From an uncultured Caldisericota bacterium (GTDB lineage Bacteria > Caldisericota > Caldisericia > Cryosericales > Cryosericaceae), in the NCBI GenBank assembly GCA_903871855.1, contig CAIQIK010000020.1, positions 124,001 to 188,000 on the forward strand: DNA of 64,000 nt, in the 5' to 3' direction. Position numbers and translations under genes: made by a program. Position 1 is the stretch's first letter. Each line of letters starts with the position of its first letter. The notes beneath the pieces are model-generated. The model was not told the DNA's origin and did no database searches. It was given only the letters and a program-made list of their open reading frames with translations. Positions 44,204 through 53,357 of this stretch are shown here, piece after piece.

Positions 44204-46646
44204 CGATTCCGCCCGGTTCGCCTATGTTGGAAAATCGGTTCTCCGTGTCGAAGCGATCGAGAAGCTCACGGGTTTGGCGATGTATGTCAGCGACATGTCT
44301 TTGCCGGGGATGCTGTATGCACAGGTGAAGAAGAGTCCGCACGCACGAGCGAGAATCAAACATATTGATATCTCCAGGGCTGCAGCCCTGGTAGGAGTGC
44401 GGGCAGTACTCACAGGAGCCGAATTGAATTACCGACTCGGTCTGTACATCGTGGACAAGGATATCCTGGCGAAAGGTGAGGTGAGACATTACGGTGAGGC
44501 TGTCGCGGCTGTAGCGGCGGATACCTTGGAAATCGCACGGAAGGCCGTGGACCTCATCGATGTCGAATACGAGGTTCTGGATCCGGTGCTCAACCATATG
44601 GATGCGTTGAAGGAAGGAGCCCCTCTGGTTCATCCTGATCTTGGAACATACGATTATGTCGAGGCAGCGTTCACACCTGTTCCAGGAACCAACATAGCCA
44701 ACCTTTCAAAACTGCGAAAGGGAGATGTGCAGAAGGGATTTGACGAATCGACCTGGATCATCGAACGGGAATATGACAATCCTTCGGTTCAGCATGTGCC
44801 CATGGAGACCCACGTAGCCATCGTCCAATGGGGGAAGAACGACAATGTCACCATCTGGTCCAGCGCGCAGTCTCCTTTCACGGTGCGGAATCTCTTCTGT
44901 TATGCCTTCAAGCTTCCCTTGAACAAAGTACGCGTGTTGGTCCCCCACGTGGGAGGCGGGTTCGGCGGAAAAGCCGGAATCCACATTGAGCCCTTGGTGG
45001 CGTGCCTCTCCAAGAAAGCCGGGGGACGGCCCGTTAAACTGCAGGCCAGCCGGGAAGAGGAGTTCAGCCTTCTGCCATGCCGGAGCGCTCTTACCTACAA
45101 GATCAAGACTGGCGTCTCAGCTGAAGGCAAGATTTTGGCCCAACAGATGTGGATGTATTGGGATGCCGGTGCCTACGCGGACTATGCGGTCAATGTGACC
45201 CGGGCATCGGGGTATTCGGCCGCAGGTCCATATGAAATCCCGAATGCATGGATTGACGCTTACACTGTGTATACCAACAAGCCCTACGGCACCGCGTATC
45301 GCGGATTCGGCCATGTTGAATTCCATTGGGGAGTGGAGCGTCACATGGATCTCATTGCCCGTGCTATCGGCATGGATCCTTTGGAGTTTAGACTGAAGAA
45401 CGCTCTGCGCCCTGGATCTGTCAGCCTGACCGGGGAGAGGATCACAGACAATACTGGTGATGTGCTCACCTGTATCAGCGAGGTCGCGAAGGCGATCAAT
45501 TACGGGAAGCTGACTGAGGAGGAGAAGGAGCGGGAACGCAGGACCGGCCGCAAGATAGGCAAGGGTATTGCAGCATTACACAAGGCTCCAGCCATGCCCT
45601 CAAATACTGCGACTGCGGCGGTCATCAAGATGAACTCCGATGGAACCGTCAACGTTAATGTCGGATTGATGGAGATCGGCCAGGGATCGACCACAGCTAT
45701 CACTCAAATCGTGGCTGAACGGTTGGGCTTTCGGCTGGATCAAATCAAAGTGACGTTGGAGAAGGACACTGACCGGGATCCCTACGACTGGCAGACAGTG
45801 GCATCCAAGGGACTCATCTTGACCGGTAATGCCTGCGTCTTAGCCTGCGAGGATCTACTGAAGAAAGGATACGAAGTGGCCGCTCAGGCTTTGTGCGCCC
45901 ATCCAGAGGACTTGACCCATGATGCTGACAGAATTTATGTCATACACCGGCCTTCCGAGATGATTTCGTGGGCTAGACTGTCCATAGGGTATACCTACCC
46001 GGACGGGAAGAGCATCGGTGGACCCTTGATCGGGGTGGGGCAGTATATCGCTCACGGATTATCCAACCTCGACAAAGAGACCGGACAAGGGAATCCTGCT
46101 TTGGACTGGACTTATGGTGCGCACGGTATCATTGCTGAGGTCGACGGTGTGACGGGGGAGTACAAGGTGTTGAAGGTGGCTTCTGCTTTTGATGTGGGCA
46201 AGGTGATCAACCCCGGGATGGTCCGAGGCCAAGCCGTAGGGGGGATGATCCAGGGATTGGGCACGGCTATATGCGAAGGGTATGTCTTCGACAAACAGGG
46301 CCATCTCTTGAACCCCTCTTTCACGGATAACAAGATCCCCACCACAATGGACCTGCCCGAGGAGATTGAAACCATTGTGGTGGAGACTCCTCAGTTGGAC
46401 GGACCCTATGGCGTAAGAGGGGTCGGGGAACATTCCATGATTTCTGTGGCACCTGCGTTGGGAAACGCCATTCAGGCCGCTGTCGGAGCAGACCTGACGC
46501 ACATGCCCATGAGGTTCGAGGACGTATGGCGGGCCATGCGAAACAAGGAACCCGTCGACAATTGGATAACCAAGACGCCTGCGGGTTCCTGCCGGTCCGA
46601 CCCGACGACACGTCGGCATGAACCAGATGCCGCCATTGCGCCATGA
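44190..46646 (+). CDS. Molybdenum hydroxylase large subunit, xanthine dehydrogenase type
   Basis: The 818-residue product has QSPFTVRNLF, GGGFGGKAG, AYRGFGHVEFHWG, and the active-site Glu in GVRGVGEHSM. It lacks the AYRCSF loop of CO dehydrogenase, so it is closer to xanthine dehydrogenases and N-heterocycle hydroxylases. It hydroxylates a carbon next to nitrogen using the molybdopterin cofactor. The real substrate may be a purine or another heterocycle. GGAGGGG precedes the ATG. A broken nucleobase permease follows. Confidence 0.9.
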   Translation: MQENSDSARFAYVGKSVLRVEAIEKLTGLAMYVSDMSLPGMLYAQVKKSPHARARIKHIDISRAAALVGVRAVLTGAELNYRLGLYIVDKDILAKGEVRHYGEAVAAVAADTLEIARKAVDLIDVEYEVLDPVLNHMDALKEGAPLVHPDLGTYDYVEAAFTPVPGTNIANLSKLRKGDVQKGFDESTWIIEREYDNPSVQHVPMETHVAIVQWGKNDNVTIWSSAQSPFTVRNLFCYAFKLPLNKVRVLVPHVGGGFGGKAGIHIEPLVACLSKKAGGRPVKLQASREEEFSLLPCRSALTYKIKTGVSAEGKILAQQMWMYWDAGAYADYAVNVTRASGYSAAGPYEIPNAWIDAYTVYTNKPYGTAYRGFGHVEFHWGVERHMDLIARAIGMDPLEFRLKNALRPGSVSLTGERITDNTGDVLTCISEVAKAINYGKLTEEEKERERRTGRKIGKGIAALHKAPAMPSNTATAAVIKMNSDGTVNVNVGLMEIGQGSTTAITQIVAERLGFRLDQIKVTLEKDTDRDPYDWQTVASKGLILTGNACVLACEDLLKKGYEVAAQALCAHPEDLTHDADRIYVIHRPSEMISWARLSIGYTYPDGKSIGGPLIGVGQYIAHGLSNLDKETGQGNPALDWTYGAHGIIAEVDGVTGEYKVLKVASAFDVGKVINPGMVRGQAVGGMIQGLGTAICEGYVFDKQGHLLNPSFTDNKIPTTMDLPEEIETIVVETPQLDGPYGVRGVGEHSMISVAPALGNAIQAAVGADLTHMPMRFEDVWRAMRNKEPVDNWITKTPAGSCRSDPTTRRHEPDAAIAP

Positions 46647-46799
46647 TGACGAAAAGAGGATATCAAGAATAGGGGGACTAAGCTGATTGAGTATTATGTC
46701 TTGTATGCCCTGACTATTGTGATCATCTTACAACAATCGTTGCATCGGGGTCTTTTGTGTCAAGGGTTACCGTTGCTGATGATGGATCACTAGCTATGA
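46647..46799 (+). other. Non-coding or decayed stretch after the large subunit gene
   Basis: Frames here are short; one reads TIVASGSFVSRVTVADDGSL before a stop. I see no clear family, promoter or terminator. It may be gene debris leading into the permease relic. Confidence 0.3.
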
Positions 46800-47155
46800 A
46801 AGGTTGAGGGGGTTATTGGGGTAAATAGAGACCACAACGGAAAGAAGGTTGTGCTTAGTTTGCAGCACACGTTTGCCATGTTCGAGGCGACGGAGCTCGT
46901 TCCGATTCTTACAGGGTCGGATAGTGGTGCCACTTTGTTCGCAGCTGGTATCGGGGCTTTTTTATTCGATGTGGTGGTGGGTTTCAAGGCCCCAGTCTTC
47001 CTGGGAAGTTCTTTGGTGTTCATACTCGGGATAATCGCAATTGGAGCCGGCGAAAGACTTCCTTATGCAGTGGGGGTATCATTATCGCAGGTCTCATGAA
47101 CGTCGTTTTCACCATCATCTGCAAGTTCTTGATTTGTATCCCGCAATCTAAGTGA
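46800..47155 (+). pseudogene. Truncated, frameshifted NCS2 nucleobase permease
   Basis: The frame reads SLQHTFAMFEATELVPILTG and FKAPVFLGSSLVFI, the N-terminal region of uracil/xanthine permeases. At a run of five G (47072-47076) it shifts: the other frame continues GIIIAGLMNVVFTIICKF, as expected for the family, then stops at 47155. The remaining two thirds of the protein are missing. There is no normal start codon. The G-run shift could be a sequencing error, but the truncation is real. A permease for purines would suit the neighbouring hydroxylase. Confidence 0.8.
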
Positions 47156-47237
47156 ACCCTGTAGATAAACCAAAACGGTTTCATGGGGTTCACTTTGTTG
47201 AGAGAATTCCCCGAAAAGAACAACGGATATTTGATCG

Positions 47238-47588
47238 TTAAGGCAACGGGAGAAAAATCGATCTCCTGGATTTGTCATCGGGGGAGCGGGACTTGTGTCC
47301 CTTGCCGGTGACATCCTCCATCTGAACGATATCACCAGGCCCGAATGTCCTGGATTCTCCGTCAGACGCTTGGATTTCTACGGAACCCGCCAGCATGACG
47401 ATGTACTGTCTTCGAGGTGCAACATGCCAATCGTAGTCGTATCCTGGTTCGTTCTCACGAAGAATCATTGATGTCACGAGAAGGGGAGTGGACATCCATC
47501 CCAAAGGTCCGGATGGAGCTAGACTTATCTCGATATCCTGATAATGGGATTCACCTGATTCATCAGCCCAGATGCGCGTGATATGCAT
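47238..47588 (-). CDS. Cupin-domain protein
   Basis: The 116-residue product has a cupin pattern: DWHVAPRRQYIVMLAGSVEI and FGPGDIVQMEDVTGKGH, with His and Glu/Asp for a metal. Start chosen at the ATG at 47588 with GGGGG six bases upstream. It points against the island genes and is separated from the permease relic by 82 bases. Its substrate is unknown; small cupins may act on ureidoglycolate-like compounds or bind ligands. Confidence 0.7.
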   Translation of the reverse strand: MHITRIWADESGESHYQDIEISLAPSGPLGWMSTPLLVTSMILRENEPGYDYDWHVAPRRQYIVMLAGSVEIQASDGESRTFGPGDIVQMEDVTGKGHKSRSPDDKSRRSIFLPLP

Positions 47589-47686
47589 ACACATCCCCCT
47601 TGCCACTAGAAAGCATTTATCATTCTTCTAAAATCGCGTGTCCATAGTATGCCGGATTCGCTGTGATATCGCAATGGTCACGATGA

Positions 47687-47896
47687 TCATTCCAGCAATG
47701 ATGGCCGGCGATGCGCAGTGGTGCGGAGCAGGAAGGCTGCATAAGGAGGGCTGGAGCCTGTCGTGGCGCAGAACTCCTGCAGCATGATTCTTTCCTCTTT
47801 CTTCCGGGCACAGAGGGAACGTAGGATAACCTCTCCCGACATGCTGCCCCCTCTTGCATTGTTGGCACCACGATGCTGCCCCTCCCCCATGCTCAT
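47687..47896 (-). pseudogene. Possible transposase relic
   Basis: A minus-strand frame contains ARKKEERIMLQEFCATTG and YAAFLLR, similar to the N-terminal helix-turn-helix of integrase-core transposases (the type reading KGRILDEFCATTGYHRKYA). The catalytic part is missing. No terminal inverted repeats were found. Nothing else is seen between 47589 and 47958. Confidence 0.35.
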
Positions 47897-47958
47897 ACAA
47901 GGATGTCAGCACCACGGCCACCTCCTGTCTGTTCACGATAGATGATGCAACTCGACCC

Positions 47959-47986
47959 TTGATAATGCGTGGGAAGCCAGTATAAT
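47959..47986 (+). promoter_or_regulatory. Predicted promoter of tRNA-Ser(GCT) and the coaX operon
   Basis: TTGATA (47959-47964) and consensus TATAAT (47981-47986) are separated by 16 bases, about 48 bases before the tRNA. Confidence 0.7.
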
Positions 47987-48033
47987 TGGTCAGAGCCCGT
48001 GCAATAGTGCGGGTTTGTCAGATTTCAAAGCAC

Positions 48034-48125
48034 GGAGAGATGGCCGAGTGGCTGAAGGCACTCGCCTGCTAAGCGAGTGGGTGGATAATACCGCCTCCCG
48101 GGTCCAAATCCCGGTCTCTCCGCCA
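48034..48125 (+). tRNA. tRNA-Ser(GCT)
   Basis: A class II tRNA of 92 nt with encoded CCA: acceptor GGAGAGA/TCTCTCC, anticodon loop CTGCTAA with GCT (codons AGC/AGU), a long variable arm, and T-loop GGTCCAAATCC. It marks the right-hand limit of the island; coaX starts 25 bases later. Confidence 0.96.
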
Positions 48126-48149
48126 TTCTAGTTTTGAAGGCGCGCCACA

Positions 48150-48929
48150 ATGCTTCTTGCCATTGATGTCGGGAACACCAACATAGTCTGTGGCCTATTC
48201 GATGGGACTGTCCTGCGCGATAGCTGGCGTCTGACGACCGACAGAGGCAAGACTGCCGATGAATACAGCGTGTTCATCCGCAGTCTGTTTCAGTATGCGG
48301 ATGTTCAGCTGAGTGACATAGAGTCTGTGGTTCTGGCTTCTGTTGTGCCGCCGCTTACGCCGATCATGCGCCGCCTCGTTGATCGTATGTTTCATCTCCG
48401 ACCCCTGGTGGTCTCGACGGCACTCAATACTAACATCTCATGGGAGGTCGAGTCTCCATCGGAGATGGGAGCCGACCGTATTGCTGATTGTGTCGGTGGG
48501 TACGTGAAATATGGGGGACCCTGCATCATCGTTGACCTTGGGACAGCGACGACGTTCAACTTTGTGAGCGGCGACGGAAGATACCTTGGGGGGTCCATAG
48601 CTCCTGGCCTTCTCAACTCGAGCGAATCCCTTTTCAGCAAGACAGCTAAGCTGCCCCGTATTGAGCTTGAGCGCCCCGCTACGAGCCTCGGAATTGACAC
48701 GATCACGCAGATGCAGGTTGGCATTGTCTGGGGTACCGTTTTTATGGTCGATGGCATGATTGAGCGTATCCGCCAGGACACGGATTGTCCAGATGCCAGA
48801 GTGATCCTGACGGGCGGCCTGTCCGGCGTGGTGTTTCCCGGCCTGCAAACGAAGTGTGTGCATGAGCCGAATCTCACGCTCGATGGCTTGCGAATCCTGT
48901 TTGAGCTGAACAGGGGCAAGACCCAGTGA
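48150..48929 (+). CDS. coaX: Type III pantothenate kinase
   Basis: The 259-residue product has MLLAIDVGNTNIVCGLF, GADRIADCVGG and VDLGTATTFNFV, the ASKHA-fold motifs of CoaX. It phosphorylates pantothenate, the first step of CoA synthesis. It follows tRNA-Ser closely and overlaps dus by GTGA. Confidence 0.95.
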   Translation: MLLAIDVGNTNIVCGLFDGTVLRDSWRLTTDRGKTADEYSVFIRSLFQYADVQLSDIESVVLASVVPPLTPIMRRLVDRMFHLRPLVVSTALNTNISWEVESPSEMGADRIADCVGGYVKYGGPCIIVDLGTATTFNFVSGDGRYLGGSIAPGLLNSSESLFSKTAKLPRIELERPATSLGIDTITQMQVGIVWGTVFMVDGMIERIRQDTDCPDARVILTGGLSGVVFPGLQTKCVHEPNLTLDGLRILFELNRGKTQ

Positions 48930-49918
48930 ACATAGGGGCCCTGGAACTCGATGGGCGCGCGTTTCTTGCGCCCCTTGCGGGCTATGGTGACTCTCCCTTT
49001 CGCGTTCTGTGCAGGCACTATGGCGCAGCGATGGTCTACACAGAGATGGTTTCGTCCCTCGGTATCAAGTTCAGAAACATCAAGACATTCGGGATGCTGG
49101 TGTTCGATCCTGCTGAGCACCCTGTTGACTTCCAGATTTTTGGGGCGCGACCTGATGCAATGGCGCAAGCTGCAGAGGTTCTGGCCAAGGCTGGAGTCGA
49201 TGCCATCGACATCAATATGGGATGCCCCGAACCAAAAATTGTGAAGACCGGTGCCGGATCGGCACTGCTGAGGGATCTACCCCTTATCGATGCAATCACG
49301 TCCGCTGTTGTGCGGGCGACACGACTGCCAGTTACGGTGAAAATACGCAAAGGATTCCTGCTCGACGACAACGTTGCCGGGGAAATCCTGGCCATTTGCG
49401 AGAAGAACGACGTGGCAGCCCTTGCGATTCATGGCAGTACCGCCGTGCAGGGACGCTCGGGCTCGAAGGACTGGGATGCCATCGCTGCAGTAAAGGCGAA
49501 GGCGACTATACCGATCATCGCGAACGGAGGCGTCAAGAAAGCGGAAGACGCAAAGAGGTTTCTCGAGTACACTGGAGCCGACTACGTGATGATAGGGCGG
49601 GCGGCTCTCGGGAATCCGTGGGTCTTCGAGCAGATAAACGATGTTCTGGGTGGCAGGAATCCTCGACAGCCCGGAGTCGACGAGCGGTTCAAGGTCATGC
49701 AGGAGCATGTCGACCGCGAGGTCACCCTCAAGGGTGAAGTCATTGGAGTCAAGGAGATGCGCAAGCACCTTGCTTTCTACTTCAGGGGCTTGCCTGAGGC
49801 AACGACATATCGAGGACGCATCAACCAGGTGAAGGAAGCAGACCAGCTGAAGAAGCTGCTGAATGAGTACCGTGCATTGTGCACGAGTGCCAGCGAGGAG
49901 GTTCGCCATGATGCATGA
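48926..49918 (+). CDS. dus: tRNA-dihydrouridine synthase
   Basis: The 330-residue FMN barrel has APLAGYGDSPFR, the catalytic Cys in NMGCPEPKIVKTGAGSAL, and FAD/FMN-type VMIGRAALGNPW. It reduces uridines in tRNA D-loops and is closest to the DusB group. GTG start overlapping coaX; its end overlaps greA by 11 bases. Confidence 0.93.
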   Translation: MNIGALELDGRAFLAPLAGYGDSPFRVLCRHYGAAMVYTEMVSSLGIKFRNIKTFGMLVFDPAEHPVDFQIFGARPDAMAQAAEVLAKAGVDAIDINMGCPEPKIVKTGAGSALLRDLPLIDAITSAVVRATRLPVTVKIRKGFLLDDNVAGEILAICEKNDVAALAIHGSTAVQGRSGSKDWDAIAAVKAKATIPIIANGGVKKAEDAKRFLEYTGADYVMIGRAALGNPWVFEQINDVLGGRNPRQPGVDERFKVMQEHVDREVTLKGEVIGVKEMRKHLAFYFRGLPEATTYRGRINQVKEADQLKKLLNEYRALCTSASEEVRHDA

Positions 49919-50447
49919 CGAAGAAGAGCGTTTCGATGAAGAGATTGAAATCACCAATGCGCGTGAAGACGAGGAAGAGAAGCTGTACATCAGCCCCTCT
50001 CAACACAAGAAGATGCTTGAGGAGCTCGACAGGCTGAAGACCAAGGAGCGCCTGCGTATTGCGGAGCGCATTAAGGAGGCCAAAGGGTTCGGCGATCTCT
50101 CAGAGAATGCCGAGTACGAAGAGGCCAAGAAGGAACAGGCGTTCATCGAGGGAACCATCATGGATGTCGAGCGTCAGCTCGAGCATTCCGTGGTCGTCGA
50201 ACCAGGCGATACGGGCACTGGCGAAGTTCACATGGGCTGCAAGGTTCAGGTGCTGGACGTTGAGACTGGCAAGACTCGCTGGTTCACCATCGTTGGCAAT
50301 CTCGAAGCCGATCCAATGGAAGGTCGCATTTCCATTGATAGTCCCGTGGGCAAGGCCCTCGTGGGGAAGCGTGAGAAGGAGACCGTTGCTGTGCGTATCC
50401 CCAAGGGTCGGGTCTCCTATAGGATTCTCTCCATCGAGAAGGTATAG
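49908..50447 (+). CDS. greA: Transcription elongation factor GreA with acidic N-terminal extension
   Basis: The 179-residue product has the GreA coiled coil with the acidic tip DLSENAEYEEAK and the C-terminal domain ending RVSYRILSIEKV. It stimulates cleavage of backtracked RNA by RNA polymerase. About 20 extra residues rich in Asp and Glu (EEERFDEEIEI) precede the family start at LYISPSQHKK. The ATG at 49908 has GAGGAGG at six bases, so the extension is probably made. Confidence 0.92.
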   Translation: MMHDEEERFDEEIEITNAREDEEEKLYISPSQHKKMLEELDRLKTKERLRIAERIKEAKGFGDLSENAEYEEAKKEQAFIEGTIMDVERQLEHSVVVEPGDTGTGEVHMGCKVQVLDVETGKTRWFTIVGNLEADPMEGRISIDSPVGKALVGKREKETVAVRIPKGRVSYRILSIEKV

Positions 50448-50449
50448 TC

Positions 50450-51922
50450 GTGCTGGAACTCAACGAGGTTGAGCAAAGCCGCAGGGACAAAATCGGGGAA
50501 CTGCGCGAACAGGGGATCGACCCGTTTGGACACAGTTTTGGCGATGCGCTTGCAACAACCCACATCGTGGAGCATTTTGAGGAGCTGGGAGATAGGACGG
50601 TTCGCGCCAGAGGGCGTATCATGGCCGTTCGTGGTCACGGAAAGGCGTGTTTCCTCGTGTTGGCTGACATGTCCGGGCGGATCCAACTGTACGTGCGCTC
50701 TGATGACCTCAAAGAGCCTTCCTATGACTGGTTCAAGAAATACGTCGATTCCGGTGACATCATTGGGGTCGAAGGAACACTATTTGTAACGAAGACCGGA
50801 GAGAAGACCATTGCTGTCGCGAAATTGTGGGTTCTGTCGAAAGCGATCCGTACGCTGCCTGAGAAGTTTCATGGCCTCACGGACGTCGAAATCCGTTATC
50901 GCCAGCGTTACGTGGACCTCATGGTCAACCCTGAGGTTCGGATGGCTTTTGAGAAAAGATCTCGCATGGTCTCTCATATCCGGACATATCTGACAGAGCG
51001 AGGGTATCTTGAGGTCGAGACTCCGATGCTTCAACCGATCGCAGGCGGTGCAACTGCGCGTCCATTCGTGACGCACCACAATGCACTTGATCAGGATCTA
51101 TTCCTGCGGATTGCTCCGGAATTGTATCTGAAGAGACTACTGGTCGGTGGTTTCGAGAAGGTTTTCGAGATCAACCGGAGTTTTAGAAACGAGGGCATCG
51201 ACACGGTTCACAACCCTGAGTTCACGATGATGGAGCTATACGAAGCCTATTCAGATCTTGATGGTATGATGAGCCTGACCGAGAATCTCATCCTTGACTT
51301 AGTCGAGAAGGTCACGGGCACGCCGCACGTGCACATGGGTGAGCGGTTGATCAACTTCACCCGGCCATTTGCCCGGACGACATTTGACGATGCTATGCGG
51401 ACATACGCGGGCGTGGGGCTGGAAGAACTGCGGGATGACGGGCTAGCCCGTCACAAGATCGCAGAGTTTGGCATTCACATGGACAAGTCGTTCGAATATG
51501 CCAACGTCGTCAACGAAGTGTTCGACAAGATGGTCGAACCCAACTTCGTCGATCCGACGTTTGTGAGTAGCTATCCCGTGGAAATCTCTCCGCTTGCCAA
51601 GCGCATGGCAGAGCAGCAGCAGAGAGTTCAGCGCTTCGAGCTTTTTGCCGGCGGGATGGAGCTTGCCAATGCCTTCACCGAACTCAACGACCCTATGGAC
51701 CAGGAAGAAAGGTTTGCACAGCAGGCTGCCGTGAAAGCCAGGGGCGATGACGAAAGCCAATCCATGGATTTCGACTACGTGCGTGCCCTGCAGTACGGTA
51801 TGCCGCCAGCGGGTGGGCTGGGCATTGGAATCGACAGGCTCGTCATGCTCCTGCTCGGCGTGGAGTCCATCCGTGAGGTCATCTTGTTCCCTCAGCTGAA
51901 GAGAAGGGAGTCACAGGACTGA
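50450..51922 (+). CDS. lysS: Lysyl-tRNA synthetase (class II)
   Basis: The 490-residue product has an N-terminal OB-fold (about 55-165), motif 2 FRNEGIDTVHNPEFTMME, and motif 3 GGLGIGIDRLVMLL. It charges tRNA-Lys. It begins with GTG two bases after greA; greA-lysS pairs are common. No oddities seen. Confidence 0.96.
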   Translation: MLELNEVEQSRRDKIGELREQGIDPFGHSFGDALATTHIVEHFEELGDRTVRARGRIMAVRGHGKACFLVLADMSGRIQLYVRSDDLKEPSYDWFKKYVDSGDIIGVEGTLFVTKTGEKTIAVAKLWVLSKAIRTLPEKFHGLTDVEIRYRQRYVDLMVNPEVRMAFEKRSRMVSHIRTYLTERGYLEVETPMLQPIAGGATARPFVTHHNALDQDLFLRIAPELYLKRLLVGGFEKVFEINRSFRNEGIDTVHNPEFTMMELYEAYSDLDGMMSLTENLILDLVEKVTGTPHVHMGERLINFTRPFARTTFDDAMRTYAGVGLEELRDDGLARHKIAEFGIHMDKSFEYANVVNEVFDKMVEPNFVDPTFVSSYPVEISPLAKRMAEQQQRVQRFELFAGGMELANAFTELNDPMDQEERFAQQAAVKARGDDESQSMDFDYVRALQYGMPPAGGLGIGIDRLVMLLLGVESIREVILFPQLKRRESQD

Positions 51923-51950
51923 CGTTTGTGTCTCGACATAGGAGGGCATG

Positions 51951-53357
51951 ATGGCAAAGCCCCAGGTTCAGTACAGGTGCAGCGAGTGTGGACATATCAG
52001 TGTCTCGAAGCTCGGCAAATGTCCGGAGTGTGAGTCCTGGGGCTCGTTCGTTGAGGACGTTCCCGAGGCCGAGGTCGCCGAGCGACCGGTGTCGGGGTTG
52101 CCGATCTCTGGGGCGTTGCCTGCAGAGGCGGATTTGGAAGTCGCAGTGGAAAATGTCCAGCCTGAGCAGCGTATGGTAACCGACATCAGACCATGGGACG
52201 AAGTGTTGGGAGGGGGCCTGGTGGTCGGCTCCGCCGTTCTTGTAGGAGGTGAGCCTGGCATCGGGAAGTCGACACTCGTCCTGCAGGCGGCAACTGCTCT
52301 GGGACGACACGGAAAGGTACTATACGTGAGCGGCGAGGAGTCTCGCTCTCAAATTCTTGGGCGCGTTCGGCGGCTGAGGCTGGACCCGAAGAACCTTCTC
52401 CTTGCTACCACCAATTCGCTTGCTGATGCACTGGCCATGGCTGATCGAGCGAGGCCTGTGGCACTTGTCATGGATTCGTTGCAGTCGTTCTCGACGGAGG
52501 AGGATTTCTTCGGATCCGGTACGCCGGCTCAACTGAAGACGACCGCTGCTGCCATCTCGGGGTTCTCCAAGAAGTCTGGAGTGGCAGCGCTGATCATTGG
52601 GCATGTGACCAAGGACGGGACGATTGCGGGTCCTAAGTACGTTGAGCATCTGGTCGACGCCGTCCTCTACATGGAGGGAGACCGATTTGGTGCGTACCGA
52701 CTGTTGAGGTCAGGGAAGAACCGCTACGGCAGGAGCGGGGAGACAGGGTTCTTCGAGATGACGTCGTCAGGGCTGGTCCCCATCATCGATCCTTCGAGTG
52801 CATTCGTAACGGACGTCCACAACTTGCAGCCGGGTTCCGTGGTGGTCCCTGCAGCTCAAGGGAGCTTCGCCGTACTCGTTGAGGTGCAATCTCTCGCTGC
52901 CACCAGTTACCTGCCGTCTCCGCGCCGTATTGCGACTGGACTGGACTATGGCAGGCTCATGATCTCGCTCGCCGTCATCGAACGCAGAGCGGGTACAAGC
53001 GCCAGCGGCAGAGACGTGTACGTCAATATCTCAGGTGATTTCTCGGTCGAGGATCGAGGGATCGATCTCGGTATCGGCCTGTCGCTATATAGTGCAATAC
53101 GCAATGTGGCAATGCGCGACGGCGTCATGCCGATCGCAGAGGTTGGTCTTGCAGGAGATCTGCGCCCCGTGTTCAACTTGCACCGGCGCATCGAACTCGG
53201 GACCCGTATGGGGTTCAAGGAATTCATCATAAGCGACAAGGCCCATGACGACCTGTCGGACCTGCATGGTCTGACGATTTACCGAAAACGTTATGTGAGT
53301 GAGGCCATTGCTACTAGTTTTCCTCGAGTCTCCGATGCCGAAGGTGAGTCGCAGTGA
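51951..53357 (+). CDS. radA: DNA repair protein RadA
   Basis: The 468-residue product has a zinc finger (CSECG, CPEC), Walker A GGEPGIGKSTL, the RadA-specific SGKNRYGRSGETG, and a Lon-like C-terminal domain. It helps branch migration in recombination. Of two adjacent ATGs, the second is better spaced from GGAGG. It overlaps ispDF by GTGA. Confidence 0.95.
   Translation: MAKPQVQYRCSECGHISVSKLGKCPECESWGSFVEDVPEAEVAERPVSGLPISGALPAEADLEVAVENVQPEQRMVTDIRPWDEVLGGGLVVGSAVLVGGEPGIGKSTLVLQAATALGRHGKVLYVSGEESRSQILGRVRRLRLDPKNLLLATTNSLADALAMADRARPVALVMDSLQSFSTEEDFFGSGTPAQLKTTAAAISGFSKKSGVAALIIGHVTKDGTIAGPKYVEHLVDAVLYMEGDRFGAYRLLRSGKNRYGRSGETGFFEMTSSGLVPIIDPSSAFVTDVHNLQPGSVVVPAAQGSFAVLVEVQSLAATSYLPSPRRIATGLDYGRLMISLAVIERRAGTSASGRDVYVNISGDFSVEDRGIDLGIGLSLYSAIRNVAMRDGVMPIAEVGLAGDLRPVFNLHRRIELGTRMGFKEFIISDKAHDDLSDLHGLTIYRKRYVSEAIATSFPRVSDAEGESQ

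Noticed and set aside
44190-46646. Aerobic CO dehydrogenase large subunit
   Set aside because: The AYRCSF loop with the copper-binding Cys is absent; AYRGFG is found instead.
46800-47155. Intact small membrane protein
   Set aside because: The similarity to NCS2 permeases crosses a frameshift and covers only the N-terminal part.
48034-48125. tRNA-Ser(GCT) as the integration site of the island
   Set aside because: The island is on the 5' side of the tRNA, no integrase is present, and no copy of the tRNA 3' end was seen at the left border.
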